Below are positions 23,786 through 34,624 of a DNA stretch of 64,000 nt, in pieces (the stretch's first letter is position 1; every line of letters begins with the position of its first letter). The stretch spans positions 11,060,697-11,124,696 of the forward strand of contig JAJEKV010000034.1 in assembly GCA_021234155.1 (NCBI GenBank), in the 5' to 3' direction. The DNA comes from Isoetes taiwanensis (taxonomy: Eukaryota; Streptophyta; Lycopodiopsida; Isoetales; Isoetaceae). Under the pieces are notes generated by a model. It had not been told where the DNA came from. It made no database searches and saw nothing but the letters and a program-made list of their open reading frames with translations. The position numbers were made by a program, and so were the translations under genes.

Positions 23786-24151
23786 TTATACATGCTTATA
23801 TTCTATTGGCACTGCAAATGGATGCAGTATCGTATCAAGGATACTCTCCCTCACTGAGCGCACTAAATTATATTTGCACCAAGCTTGGATAATGATATCC
23901 TGATATTCCAGGGTTGGGTTTATGATTAAGAGGTTAAATAAGTTGTTCATTGCCCCATAAAGTTCCCAAAGGTGATCATCAATGTCAAGGAATGCTTCTA
24001 CATTGGTGAAATCCCAGTAGGACCAACTTCTTTGCATCGTGCGTCGCAAGTTGTGGACGGTTTTGTCTTCAAGGAGTGTAACAATTTTCCACCCGTTAGT
24101 GGGTGAAGTGGCACATTTGTTCCTGTAACAGGCCACGTAGGAGATGCGCAA
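23786..24151 (-). CDS. Unrecognised reading frame C upstream of gag
   Basis: An open frame of 121 codons with balanced composition, including TVHNLRRTMQRSWSYWDFTN and VEAFLDIDDHLWELYGAMNN. I do not recognise the family. It lies between the chromovirus gag and reading frame B, on the same strand, and may belong to the same mobile element. It could also be a chance or degraded frame. Confidence 0.35.
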   Translation of the reverse strand: MRISYVACYRNKCATSPTNGWKIVTLLEDKTVHNLRRTMQRSWSYWDFTNVEAFLDIDDHLWELYGAMNNLFNLLIINPTLEYQDIIIQAWCKYNLVRSVRESILDTILHPFAVPIEYKHV

Positions 24152-26706
24152 TTAATGACTTAGATGCTACGTAAAAGAGATTAGCAAAGAAAAAGACAAT
24201 TTATACAAAAAGACTGTAATTTGTATTTATAGATCGACATAGAAATGCCTATATGAATAATACATGTAGTAATGGCCAAAGGCCAGACAGTACAAGCCAA
24301 AGAAAGTATGTTCAGGAACTAGGCCCTGCATCCTGGTCCATTTGCGTAGGCGAGTCCGGTGGTTGTTGCTGGCGAAGCAAAGTGACGCCAGGGCTAATAG
24401 TAAAAGCAGCTGTTGATGCCACCTCCGGAGGGAAGGCAGTAGCCAAGGGTGCGGCTACGAGCATTTCATGCTCATTCAGGCGGCAATATCCTGGCCTAAA
24501 GCAGCAAGTGCCAAATCTCTGTTCACCAGCACAGCAGTATGCATATTGTAGTGGAGCTTCTTATGCCCGGCCATGGCGGAAAATGCCCAGAAGAATGCCT
24601 CGGCCTCCGGAGCGGGGGCCCTGGGGAAGAACAAAACTTGGCCTTGTCAGAAAACTGAGAGAAAGAATCTTGTAAGGTGATTCTCTAAGGCTGCTACCTT
24701 TGGAATTGTGGAGGTTGCCACTCGGCCTCAAGGTTCACTGTAACTTGCTCCTCTTTGAGTTCCTCCTTCTCCTCCTTGAGGTGTTCCTTGTTATCATAGA
24801 GATCCTCACCTTCGTCGTCTTCCTCCATCGGCACAATCACGTCATATATTACGGACGTGGGGACCCATGGCAGTAAAAGCATCCTCAGGTGGTGGACAAG
24901 GAGGATCTTGTAGCATTAGATGCCGCAAGCCTAATAACATCTCGACAGGCTCGAGGTCGTCTGGGTGAAACTTGAGCAATTGCTGGATCTGGGGTAGATA
25001 CTCTGGGGGCAAAAAACCTTGACAGTACTCAACTAGCTCATATAAGATCTCCTCTTTCTTCATATGTCGGGTATCGGCGATGACATGGTATGCCCTCTTG
25101 ATTGTTGAGAAGAATCGTCGGAAGCCCATCTAGCCCGGCGAGTTTATGGCCCTGAATTCGATGCACGGACATCTCGGTAGCCAGTTGCTTCCAACGGGCG
25201 AAGTCAGTATGGCTAATCCGCTCTTCTTCAGCGGGATCAGCAGGAATAGGCATCTTGCCTTTTTCCAATGGAGTAGCTTCAGTCTCGACATATTGGTCTA
25301 TAAGAATGGCCAAGGCAAAACGGACCTCAAAATAGATTTGCTGACGACCGAAATGGAGAATGGGAGTGTGCTTGGCCCGTCGTTGAATGCCCCGGAGAAT
25401 GTTCTCGGCATGCGATCATCGCCTAACATCTGCATGAGGATATCTCTGTCAAGATATAGCTGGGGAGGGTCTCCATAAGGCTGACATTGTGGAACCATTT
25501 CTTGGGTATAAAACTCCAAAAACTCTGCGTAATCAGGACGAGCTTCCATATTTGTAATGAAATCCACCTCCTGCAACAAGTAAGGGTGGAGAAGCTCGAA
25601 CTGGACCTGGGAATCCCAATGCTCTCCATCCTGGTACCACTGCATGGAATAAAATAACGGCTAATCTTAGCCAAATGGCAATTTTTTAGCATTTTTTTCA
25701 AAAAAAAAATGGCTAAACTAAATAGGAAAAAATGCAAAAAAAAAAAAAAAAAAAAAAAAAAGGTTCGCCCAAATTTTTTGCCGCCAATGTGAGATTTGGG
25801 GTTGAATCGCCAAAGCTCGGCCTCCACCTAGCTTCATTTCGACCTTGATTAGCCAAAGGTAAGAAAGGATCATCTTGAGAAAATTGCTAGATTAGCTTAG
25901 GAGATTACACGAAAAACTTTGTGGGCTTCCTAAAATCGCCAAGTAGGGTCACCTTTTTTTTAACAATTTTTCTTGTTCCAGTACGAGCATGAACCATGAG
26001 AAGTGTTGAGTTACGTTTTGTTTTTTCTAAGGCCAATTCAATGTGCTTTGATGTTACTTATCATATTTTCTTATTTGTGTTTTGAAGATCTTTGTTACAG
26101 GAGTAAAATAACGACTAGATTCTTTCAGGTATTATTCTGAGTCTAAACTAAAGATAATTTTGTTGGGAGCTTCATAAAGTGGCCATTATATGTTGCACAA
26201 TTTCGCTAGATATGCTCACGGTCATAAGGCTTGCATATGAATCCAAATTCGTCATGTATGCATGTGACTACAATCTTTATGATTTTCCATACGAGAAGGT
26301 ATTTGAACTTTGGAATGATGCTTGCAAACGGAAATCTGTTAGTAGAACGTACTCTGTGGATCATGAGCATACATCAATGATGCTATCTGAAGTGCAGCAG
26401 ACGGATGGAGAAGAGAACATGAACACCATATTTTCTATTTGTTGAGAGGTTGGTGTAGGCATGTCTTCATGAAAATTTTAATTGGTTTATATATCTTATT
26501 GTTGACTAGGTCTTGTTCTATACAGGTAAAAGAATATAATATCTGGTTGAGATGCGCAATTAAATATGATACATGACATGAACCCTGTATGTTACTACAT
26601 TTTATTGAGAAAATTTGAACAGTGACTATAATTCGATCATTTATGCTACATTACTTTAATAATCATTTACTTCATCTATGTTCAATTACATTATACAAGA
26701 AATTTA

Positions 26707-26730
26707 TCGCGGCGGCCAAGGCCGCCGCGA
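26707..26730. repeat. GC-rich perfect palindrome
   Basis: 11-bp arms TCGCGGCGGCC and GGCCGCCGCGA around an AA loop, in otherwise AT-rich DNA inside the hAT element. A related sequence, in opposite orientation and sharing ACAAGAAATTTATCGCGGC with this site's flank, lies at about 35376-35412. Confidence 0.85.
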
Positions 26731-27599
26731 ACATTTATCTTCATCGTCTTTAAAAATAATGTTTGTGAACATTGTAAAAGCTAAATTCCATAACTTCGGG
26801 TACTGTTGTGTAGATATTTAAGGTGGCCCTAGTTGTAAAAATATAGCAATGGAGGGTGTTAGAAATAGAGGTAAGAGTGTGAAAAATGGGGCAAAAATAC
26901 ACTTCAAATCTTAGGAGGGAACATAGCAAAATAATATTATTTTTTAATCTGCGGCATAATCGACTTCTGTTCTTCCAATTTTATACTCGATTCTTCTAGT
27001 AATGTGGGTTTCTAGTAATCGACCAACCTAGAGTTTTGAAGCTTCTTTGGTTATTTTCTACCCCTTTATTTATGTAAAAGAGGTGTATAATCTCATGTTG
27101 TGTAGTTGGAGCAGCCCTTAGAGCCAAAAGCAACACACAATTGCTAGGCAATTGAAGGTAGAACTCGGCAATACGAATTATCTTGAAAATTATGGCAGAT
27201 AATAATGGCACAAAGGCAATTTTGGTCTCCAAGCCACTGGTTTTAGTAGCTGGGCTTTTTTAAATAAGTAACCCCTTGCCTAAAGCAAAATCTGCAAGCG
27301 ACCCGCCGGATCTTGGGCTCCAGACAACAGTAAAAAAAGAACTACAAACTTGATTGTAGAAAGAAGATTCACTTTGTCAGAATATGAAGTTCATATAGCA
27401 AGCTAAGCAAGTTTTACATTGGGGAAAATGATAATTCTTCACAGAGTAGCATCAACGTCACTTGAAAACATAAAAACTACAGGCAGAGATCTGTAGAAAG
27501 ATCTCCAATGTTTATGAGATCCAATGCAACAAACTTGCGCGCAGATGGCTCAAAGAACGCATAAGAGCAAGTGAACTTATGAATGAAAAACATGGCGGA

Positions 27600-28316
27600 A
27601 AGATAAAAGCATAGTTCCATGCCAAGTAGAGCTGGGCATCTGCTGCATTTGCCACAAGAGGGAGCCGAGGAGTCTTGCCCAAAAGACATAAGATGACCCC
27701 AAATAAGAAACATGCAACAAGGAATAAAAACACAGTGTGTAGAACATCACAAAGACGCCAACTGCAGCTCGACTTCCTGGACTAAAAGTCCTTTCTAAAA
27801 GTCTAGATAGTGAGAACATCAAGAACAATTGCCTGCATTGCATTAAACCTGACATATCTGCTAAAGCTCTGATTTCTCACCACAAGCAGATAGAGGGCAA
27901 AAAATGCCACAAAGCTTGCATTAGGGAAGCTCTTGTACGCATTCAAAACAGGAAACAAAGGCATTGTTTGAGGGTTGCATAAAAAGATAACGACCATATT
28001 GTATGCCATCAAAGAAGGGCAGAAAATAACCCAAACCTGCCACAACGCGATCTTGATATTCGACTTTAGCCCGGACTCCGCGTCTGTGGGATTGTTTCGC
28101 CAAATTGGGGTAAGAAATAGGCATGGCAATGTTTGGGCAAGAATGGAGAGAAGGAAGAAAGGGAAGGCATGCCGGAGAGAAATTCTGCAATGCCATGGGC
28201 TTTGGGCTTCCAAGGCAAAGAAAACGAGCATTTTTGTGGACGAGAAATCGAATGCGATGGCGTTTGAACTCCAGAGGACGATAGGAGGAGAGCCTGGCGC
28301 CGGAGATAGCCGCCAT
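27600..28316 (-). pseudogene. TIC20: TIC20-like chloroplast import channel pseudogene
   Basis: Tic20 is a multi-pass protein of the inner chloroplast envelope translocon. The frame starts at 28316 with MAAISGARLSSYRPLEF, a Ser/Arg-rich transit-peptide-like region. Family blocks follow: RVVAGLGYFLPFFDGIQYGR, then after a frameshift near 27975 PVLNAYKSFPNASFVAFFAL and SFSRYVRFNAMQAIVLDVL. After another shift near 27810 comes SRLLERTFSPGSRA, and after a third near 27730 FLFLVACFLFGVILCLLGKT and PRLPLVANAADAQL. No introns interrupt the match, so it may derive from a processed copy. At least three frameshifts make it non-functional. It lies inside the hAT element. Confidence 0.8.
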
Positions 28317-29062
28317 AGCTCGCGCTGGGGAATCTCGCGCATGGTAACAGAAAATAGATTAAAAACCGAAAACAAAAGAATAGATAGAAGGAAGGAACCC
28401 ACTGATGGCTCGCAGCCAAAAACTCCGGCAAAGACGAAGAGGAATGTTCAGACGAATTCAGCTATAAATGCCATAAATGCACCATGTCATATGCTCATAA
28501 TTAGATGCTCGCCATAAATGCCATAAAATCTGCCATAAATGCGAAGGTTCCAACGTGTCGTGTGATGGTTATTTTGACGAAAGAAATTATATGCGAACAG
28601 AAATAGGTAACTGCTTTACATATGGTAGGAAAAATAAGAGATTCAATGTCTTGTTCAAAGGTTAACGTTTTTATTTATCTTAGCATAGTAAAAAATGGCT
28701 AATGTTTGCCCATCCATTTGATCAAAGTTTAGCCAAACGATAGATATTTTAAAAGAAAAAAATTATATAGTTTAGCCAAAGACAAGAAACAACAATTGAA
28801 AAAAATCATCTAGTTTAGCCAAACGGTAGATGCTTCTAGCTCCAATTTGAAGGTAATTTAGCCTAATCTATTTTGGCTACACCAAAATATAGGAGTAGTG
28901 ATTTATTCCATGTACCACTGGTGGCGCTTAGCATAATCCATGTGGGTCAAAGGAAGAGGGAGGAGCAAAAGTATAGGGGCCCAGGGACACAATGAAACTC
29001 TAAAAAGAAGGGCTCTTTTTAAAAGAGGAACTGGTTGTCAGGGAATATTCCATCAGTTTCTT

Positions 29063-29069
<7 letters not shown>

Positions 29070-29100
<31 letters not shown>

Positions 29101-29575
29101 TAACTCGAACTCTGTGTGTGCTTTGAATTAAGGAGACAAGTCAGTAATACGCCTAGCAGATAATAGACAAATATTGTATTAATATAAGGAACTTAGGTAC
29201 AAAAAATACAAGTACAATACAAAATGTGGGATCTAGTTACGATCCCCGCGAATACGACAATGCCAATGCCAAATCCTTTGGCATAATTGTCACGCGTTTA
29301 GCAATGGCACGAAGGTTGGCACGTCGAAGAGGGCAACGAGATAATCCTCTACGACCTCCTGTAACGCAAAAATGGCATGGGTTTGAAACGCAGGTCAGTC
29401 TTGAATTGTTGACCAATTTCTCGGACTAGCCGCTGGAAGGGTAACTTCCGCAATAAGAGCTCCGTCAATTTTTGGTACTTACGGATCTCGTGCAAGACAA
29501 CTGTCCCTGGCCTATACCTATGTGGCTTCCGCTGACGAGGTGGGGGCACAAGGGGAAGGGTCTTGCCTCTGGTGG
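29070..29575 (-). pseudogene. Histone H3-like processed pseudogene with poly(A) tract
   Basis: Histone H3 packages nuclear DNA. On the minus strand 29575-29350 encodes a tail end [20 protein letters not shown] and a core [20 protein letters not shown] plus [16 protein letters not shown] frameshift gives [21 protein letters not shown] further shift gives NLRAIAKRVTIMPKDLALAL, ending near 29230. No introns are seen. About 130 bp downstream on the same strand is a 29-base poly(A) tract (29070-29098 as T's on the plus strand), as expected of a retrocopy. The core lacks the longer loop 1 of typical CENH3, so it is closer to canonical H3. Several conserved residues differ. Confidence 0.8.
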
Positions 29576-29582
29576 CCGGGTG

Positions 29583-30411
29583 TCAGGCCCCCTGAACAAG
29601 AGTCTCGCGATGAGTGTCCTCCTTTTCCTTTGCTATTCCACCTATCGCTTGGAGCCTGGTCTTGTACTGAGGGCCCAAGTGCGTAGGATTGGTGGTCTTC
29701 TGCTTCCGTTGTATGGTGCGGTTTGCGGGCTCTTCAGCGCTCTTCCTTGCTTGCTCTTCTGCTAGCTGGGCCACCTCTCTCTCGGCACGTTGCTCCCCTA
29801 GCAGCATCTCGATCCGCCTCCGAATCTCTGCAAGGTATCTCTCGGGTTGGGCCGCCATGTCAAGCTCAACGGGCTGCAGATCTTCTTGGATAAGAGGTGC
29901 CGGTATATCTTTCCATATAAAGATTTGGGCTTCCTCATCATAATAGTATGGGGGCAAGGTGAAGTTGCACCCCCGGGTAATGGCCCTCCCTCTTCCCAAG
30001 TAAACATATTCTTGTCCTCGAACAACCGAATCTCGCTCGCGATCTGTCGGGCGTCTTCCTCTTGTGCCATGGTCATAACTCTTTCAGCTTCACGGCGAGC
30101 ATCTACAGCAATAGCATCTTGGGGCATGTCGGGAGGGTAGTAGTGAACAAGAGTCAGGACTTGATCCTCTTGCTCCATAAGGGTATATGTCTCCCCTTCA
30201 GCATTGAGTTTTAGCAAAAATCGCTCAGTAAGGTGGAAGATAGAGGAAGGGATTCGGTCTCCCTCCATGAACCTCTGCACTAGCTGCTCTAGAAGAAGCT
30301 CGATTTTAGTAGGGTCGTCGGGTATATCGCCAAGGTGACAGCCGAGCTCTGCAAAGAGTTGGAAGACATTGCATGATGAGTAACTCTTTGTTCCCTTAGT
30401 GCGGGCCATAG
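29583..30411 (-). pseudogene. Unrecognised reading frame A
   Basis: Protein-like frame of about 275 residues with one frameshift near 30000. It begins MARTKGTKSYSSCNVFQLFA at 30411. It continues with FMEGDRIPSSIFHLTERFLL, QEDQVLTLVHYYPPDMPQDA and REAERVMTMAQEEDARQIAS. After the frameshift come GCNFTLPPYYYDEEAQIFIW and a long Glu/Arg-rich helix (MAAQPERYLAEIRRRIEMLL; AEREVAQLAEEQARKSAEEP). It ends VQGA-stop at 29583. The second half looks like a coiled coil. I do not know the family. It follows a leader and LTR on the same strand, so a retroelement protein is the best guess. The MARTK opening equals the start of histone H3 but the rest does not match it. Confidence 0.45.
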
Positions 30412-31122
30412 CTAGGCAAAGTTGGGGTGCTGGACAAGAGCAAGTGTGATGGCGTTGAAGTAGTACACTGGAGCCGGCTAGGGCAGACAAGGTCTGGTAT
30501 GGCGGCTGTGGCGGATGCAAGCTATTCCGGCGGCTATGGCGAATGCAAGCTACTCCAGCGGCTATGGCGGGCGAAGGGCGGTGCTGGGCGAGGTTAAGTT
30601 CGAAAAGAAACATGTAACCCCATAAAAATTTAAAGCTCGCATCACCTTTAATGTTCTCAAATTTATTTATTTATTTTTTAAGTTGGTCAACGCGCGTGGT
30701 CAAACTGGCGCATGTGGGTTTTTTTGAGTTTAAAATCACAAAATAAAACGCTTTTTTCCCAAGTGCGCCGATTTGGCATTTTGGGCTGTTTTGTGATGCT
30801 GGGAACTTGGCCAAAGGGTGTCCTAGACTAATTTGGGGGTCCCCGACATGATGGGACAAGAATTTCTTCAATCCGACCTCTGTAGAGAAAGTTATGGCCT
30901 CTGGAAAAGAGAGATCACTTCCTGCCAAAAACTCGATACAATCTTACCTTCATACCTTCAAATTTACCCTCTCAACCAACACATTTACCATAAATTTGGC
31001 CATCAATCATTCTAATTACATGGTTCTAGGGAATTTTCCTATGTTAGAGTCCCCAGCTACTTAACGTTCTATCTAGTTAAGACATAGCCAGTGCAATGAT
31101 CTGGTCCACCAAAATCATGTTC
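30412..31122 (-). other. Leader-like region between LTR copy and reading frame A
   Basis: GC-rich CGCCATAGCCGC-type repeats at 30490-30580 precede the ATG of frame A on the minus strand. Beyond them is a roughly 450-bp stretch with no gene. It resembles a retroelement 5' leader by position only. I cannot identify a clear primer binding site next to the LTR: minus-strand TTTTGGTGGACCAG is not a tRNA-iMet match. Confidence 0.4.
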
Positions 31123-32613
31123 TGACGCTCCCCGGCTCTATACTATGCTTCCATCGTATACATACGGGAAATCCCCCTTCCAGGTGACCATGTCACCGTA
31201 GAAAGGCCCTTCGTTTGCCCCAGGCCACCTGGGATGGTCAAATACCTGGGGGAAGGCCACGGAGGTGTCATTCGTCCCACGCCTTCTATGGAAATCATGA
31301 ATCGCGAAAGCGTAAATACAAGTTAGCACCTAGCACACAATACATCAAATAACATGCCACCGCAAAGGGTGGCCCATCCATCAACAATAATGATAATATC
31401 TCATCAACAATACAGCATAAGCAATGCATCCCTTTTAGGCTCTACTCCGGGCTCAGACTCAAGGGGACAACTGACGGTCAAGGCCTTCGAATACAACAGA
31501 CGGAATCATAACAATGGGATTTGTTGGCATAGAACATTGGCTAGATAGTCCACTCCACCCCCCCTCCTGCGCACACTTTGCAGATAGGCTAAATCATGCT
31601 ATGGCATGGCTGTAGCCTTCCGGAGACGTAATATCATGGAATCATCCGACGAGACTACTTCGGGTTACATCTCCCCAGTCCAATGAGGCAGGAAAGGGGG
31701 AACCCCTTTCCAGAGCACAGTGCTTCCATGGGTGGCTAGAGGATCATGATCCTGTCAGGCAACCACGCATCCGTACCCGACTTTAACCCCCCAAAATCCA
31801 TAGGTCGCCCTGACACGTCTATCGAGCCCAGGACGTTCCTATAGGTATGTATCCTGCGACCCAAGAGGTGTCAGATCCATACCCGACCCATACGAAATGA
31901 CCGACTATAAAACTAGCCACAGTAGGGAGCCTTGTAGCCATGCTAGGCAGGGCCCCATCCCCACATCCCCATCGTGATCCTTGTCTGGTGCTCAGCCACA
32001 TCATACCATCGACAGCCCGGAGGGCTCTTGTGCACATGCCGTATTTATTGGGATTTAAGGGAATCTAGCTAGGAGCATTACTAAAACTAGGTAGCTTTTA
32101 GGTCTCTACCCCCCTTAATCCCATACAACACAGAGGAACTGAAAGAGAGAGCAATCTTCTTCAAAGCATCTATCATCCTTCTCAAATAGATTATAGAATA
32201 TATTCTAATAATTCATCTACTCATAATACAAGGGTTAGCAGAGCACAACTAGACTAAAACTAACCAGTATCTGGGCTGGAGCCCGTATCGCGAAGACCAT
32301 CCATAGAACTAGTAAGGTTTCAGGTTGCAGTAGCTCCTTCCTTCCTCAACTCTTCCCAAACTCGAATTTGGGGCAGAATTGGACTGGGAGCTCAATTTGC
32401 CATCCAGAAATGGCAAGATGCTTATGGCCAATCGAGTTAGGCCCAGTGGCACACTCTAAATAGCCTATTTTTACTAATTAACATTATTACTTAGTCTAAT
32501 TAGGTGAGGTTAATTGCAATAACCCCTTTTAGGTTAGTCCCCAATGGTTTTAATACCTTGGTGACATATCAGGTTAGTTATACGTATACCATATAATTAC
32601 ATGGAACGTCACA
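31123..32613 (-). repeat. Second copy of the chromovirus LTR
   Basis: 1491 bp, the same family and orientation as 10902-12391, with the same TGTGAC...GCGTCA ends on the minus strand. The similarity continues 47 bp past the LTR through the polypurine tract, on the side that should be outside the element if this were the 5' LTR. Either it is a 3' LTR of another copy or the middle LTR of a tandem element. The frames within it are not genes. Confidence 0.85.
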
Positions 32614-32660
32614 TTCTACCCCCCTTAGAATAATGTTGCCCTCAACATTAGAGTCACTGA

Positions 32661-33443
32661 GAGCTCTCTGACGTTGTTCTCATTCTCATTCTTTAATATT
32701 GGTAAATGGGTGTTTGAAGCATGCAAATGGGCAATGTGTTCCAATGTAGACTCACTGCCGCTTGAATCTGCATTTGAGATATTACAATTAATCAGACCAG
32801 GATACCTATGAATAAGCTTACCTTGGACCACTCAGATACAATTACCATTGGGTCCATTAGAAGTATTATGAATAAAGCCGCTAATGTATTTGGAGACTCA
32901 TATCTTCATATCCCGTTTGAACCAACTTTTCCTAATGCATATAACAGTTTTCCTACTTCTAGACTTTTCACAATGCTACAGACACATAAGACGCCAATAA
33001 TGGTAACTTTATCTGGCTTCACACTTTTTAAACTCCCATTTAACTGATTAAGAAAGCCCCTTTTATTTGTTGTAATAAGTTGGTACGTATTAATATTCGG
33101 TATATGAAAAGCATCACATCTGTAGTTCTATTATTGGATGAGGAGTATCGAAGCAGTCAACTTGCAACAGACTATCGTGGAGGGTTGAGGTTGATTTTAT
33201 TTTTCGACATCTCTCTTTGTTTAATGAACATTTGTTTTAACTTACACCTTGTGCATATCAAACTATCAATATTGTTGAGATACTATGATGCATGATGCAG
33301 GTTATTCAATATTTTTTCTATCAAACCTATCATTGTTCTAATACAACAATTATTCATAAATGCTTAGTAGGGAAAAGTTAGGCTCTGTACATGTCCAGAG
33401 TTTCATCCTGTTGTTAGTTCATAATCAAATATGTAGCAAATAA
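32661..33443. other. No gene seen
   Basis: AT-rich sequence after the shared LTR/polypurine segment. Short frames only, none with a recognisable motif. Confidence 0.5.
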
Positions 33444-34624
33444 CAGGGGGATCTGATATGGATGTAGAAAAAACAATTCCCGAAACCATAAACTATATAT
33501 CCCTAAAACAATTGAATGGATTGTTATAAAAGAAAACATAGATTCAAGATAAAATATAATCACATTAGCTCACTGGATATATTAGTCTTATTAGGACATT
33601 GAGTTATTTTGATAGAGGTTCGAGCATCCATATTTCATATTCTAAAATCTGAGAAAAAGCCGTATAGAGGTTCAATATTCCCTCAAAACCTTAGGCGAAA
33701 TTGTATTTCATATTTCAAAATCATAGGCACCTCGAATCATAAATGACTATAAGCGAAACGAGAGGTGCCCAGAGGCCCCAACATACGATCTGGGTCGTAG
33801 GATCGATGAATTCGATGATTGTGGTAGTCCAGGGTGCACCTCGTTTAGAATAAACTCTCTGAGATACGAAGTGGACAAGTCCAAATTGGTAATAGGGTAG
33901 TTGCAGGAAAAGATCCAAGAGCTCGAAAGAGCAAACTTTGGGCTTCAGTGCAGGTTAAAGAATTTGAAGAAGACACTACTTGGCTTGCGAGATAGGAAGA
34001 TGAACTCTCGACCGATAGAGGAACTGAAGTTTGGACTAGGTGCATTCAGATGAAGGGTTGCGGCCACAAGGTGTGTTTACAACACTAGCAAAGGCCAACT
34101 AAAATGTGGCAAAACTAGAAGCAATCTTGGTTACATATTGAAGAACCTAGCGACAAACAAGGATATAGTGGACATGATTCGTCAGCCTTACAACTATTCT
34201 CTAAAGAAGATGGTATTGGAATAACAGGGGGTTTCAGGGGGATCTGATATAGATATAGAAAAAAAAAATCTTGAAACCATACACTATATATCCCTAAAAC
34301 AATAGAATGGGTTGTTATAAAAAAAAAAAAAACATAGATTCAAGATAAAAAATAATCACATTAGCTCACTGAATATATTGGTTAAAGTAGTCTTATTAGG
34401 ACATTGAGTTATTTTGATAGAGGTTCGAGCCTTCGTATTTTATATTCTAAAATCTTATAGAGGTTCGATATTCCCTCAAAGGCGAAATCGTATTTCATAT
34501 TTCAAAATCATAGGTTTTCCCAAAATTATAAATAACTATAAGCGAAACGAGAGGTGCTTAGAGGCCCCAACATACGGTCTGGGTCGTAGGATCGATGAAT
34601 CCGACGACTGTGGTGGTCCAGGGT
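33444..34624. repeat. Direct repeat pair of about 390 bp
   Basis: The segments 33444-33834 and 34236-34624 are diverged direct copies. Shared landmarks are CAGGGGGATCTGATAT at the start, CATAGATTCAAGATAAA, ACATTGAGTTATTTTGATAG and GGTCGTAGGATCGATGAAT near the end. They are about 790 bp apart, with unrelated DNA between. I see no gene in either. Confidence 0.85.

Larger units (their letters stand above)
25643..28912. mobile_element. hAT-type transposon carrying a TIC20 pseudogene
   Basis: A 3270-bp element with 11-bp terminal inverted repeats CATGGAATAAA...TTTATTCCATG and an exact 8-bp target duplication TACCACTG (25635-25642 and 28913-28920). Eight-bp duplications are the hallmark of hAT transposons. 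Sub-terminal copies of a TTTAGCCAAA-like motif occur near both ends (25670-25720, and 28720-28860), as hAT transposases require. I see no transposase, so it is non-autonomous. The interior holds a broken TIC20-like gene, making it resemble gene-carrying (Pack-type) elements. Removing it and one TSD copy restores reading frame B at the junction. Confidence 0.88.
24300..28938 (-). pseudogene. Unrecognised reading frame B, split by a hAT element
   Basis: A protein-like frame of unknown family, starting near 28938 with MDYAKRHQ. It reads straight across the hAT target site into WYQDGEHWDSQVQFELLHPY (25645 downward). It continues as EARPDYAEFLEFYTQEMVPQ, RDILMQMLGDDRMPRTFSGA, a frameshift, YVETEATPLEKGKMPIPADP, another shift, FFSTIKRAYHVIADTRHMKK, EYLPQIQQLLKFHPDDLEPV and an acidic stretch EEDDEGEDLYDNKEHLKEEK (24840-24760). 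In a further frame, AEAFFWAFSAMAGHKKLHYN follows (about 24610-24550). The acidic, helix-rich style and the position in a retroelement stack suggest a mobile-element protein, not an enzyme. No catalytic motif seen. Confidence 0.45.

Noticed and set aside
24253-24675. 140-codon plus-strand frame
   Set aside because: Low-complexity basic composition. The opposite strand carries the more protein-like sequence of frame B.
27975-28517. 180-codon plus-strand frame
   Set aside because: Antisense to the TIC20-like gene, which has clear family blocks on the minus strand.
10902-32613. A single 21.7-kb chromovirus with paired LTRs
   Set aside because: Polypurine sequence follows both LTR copies and the flanking 5-mers differ, so a simple pair is not supported.
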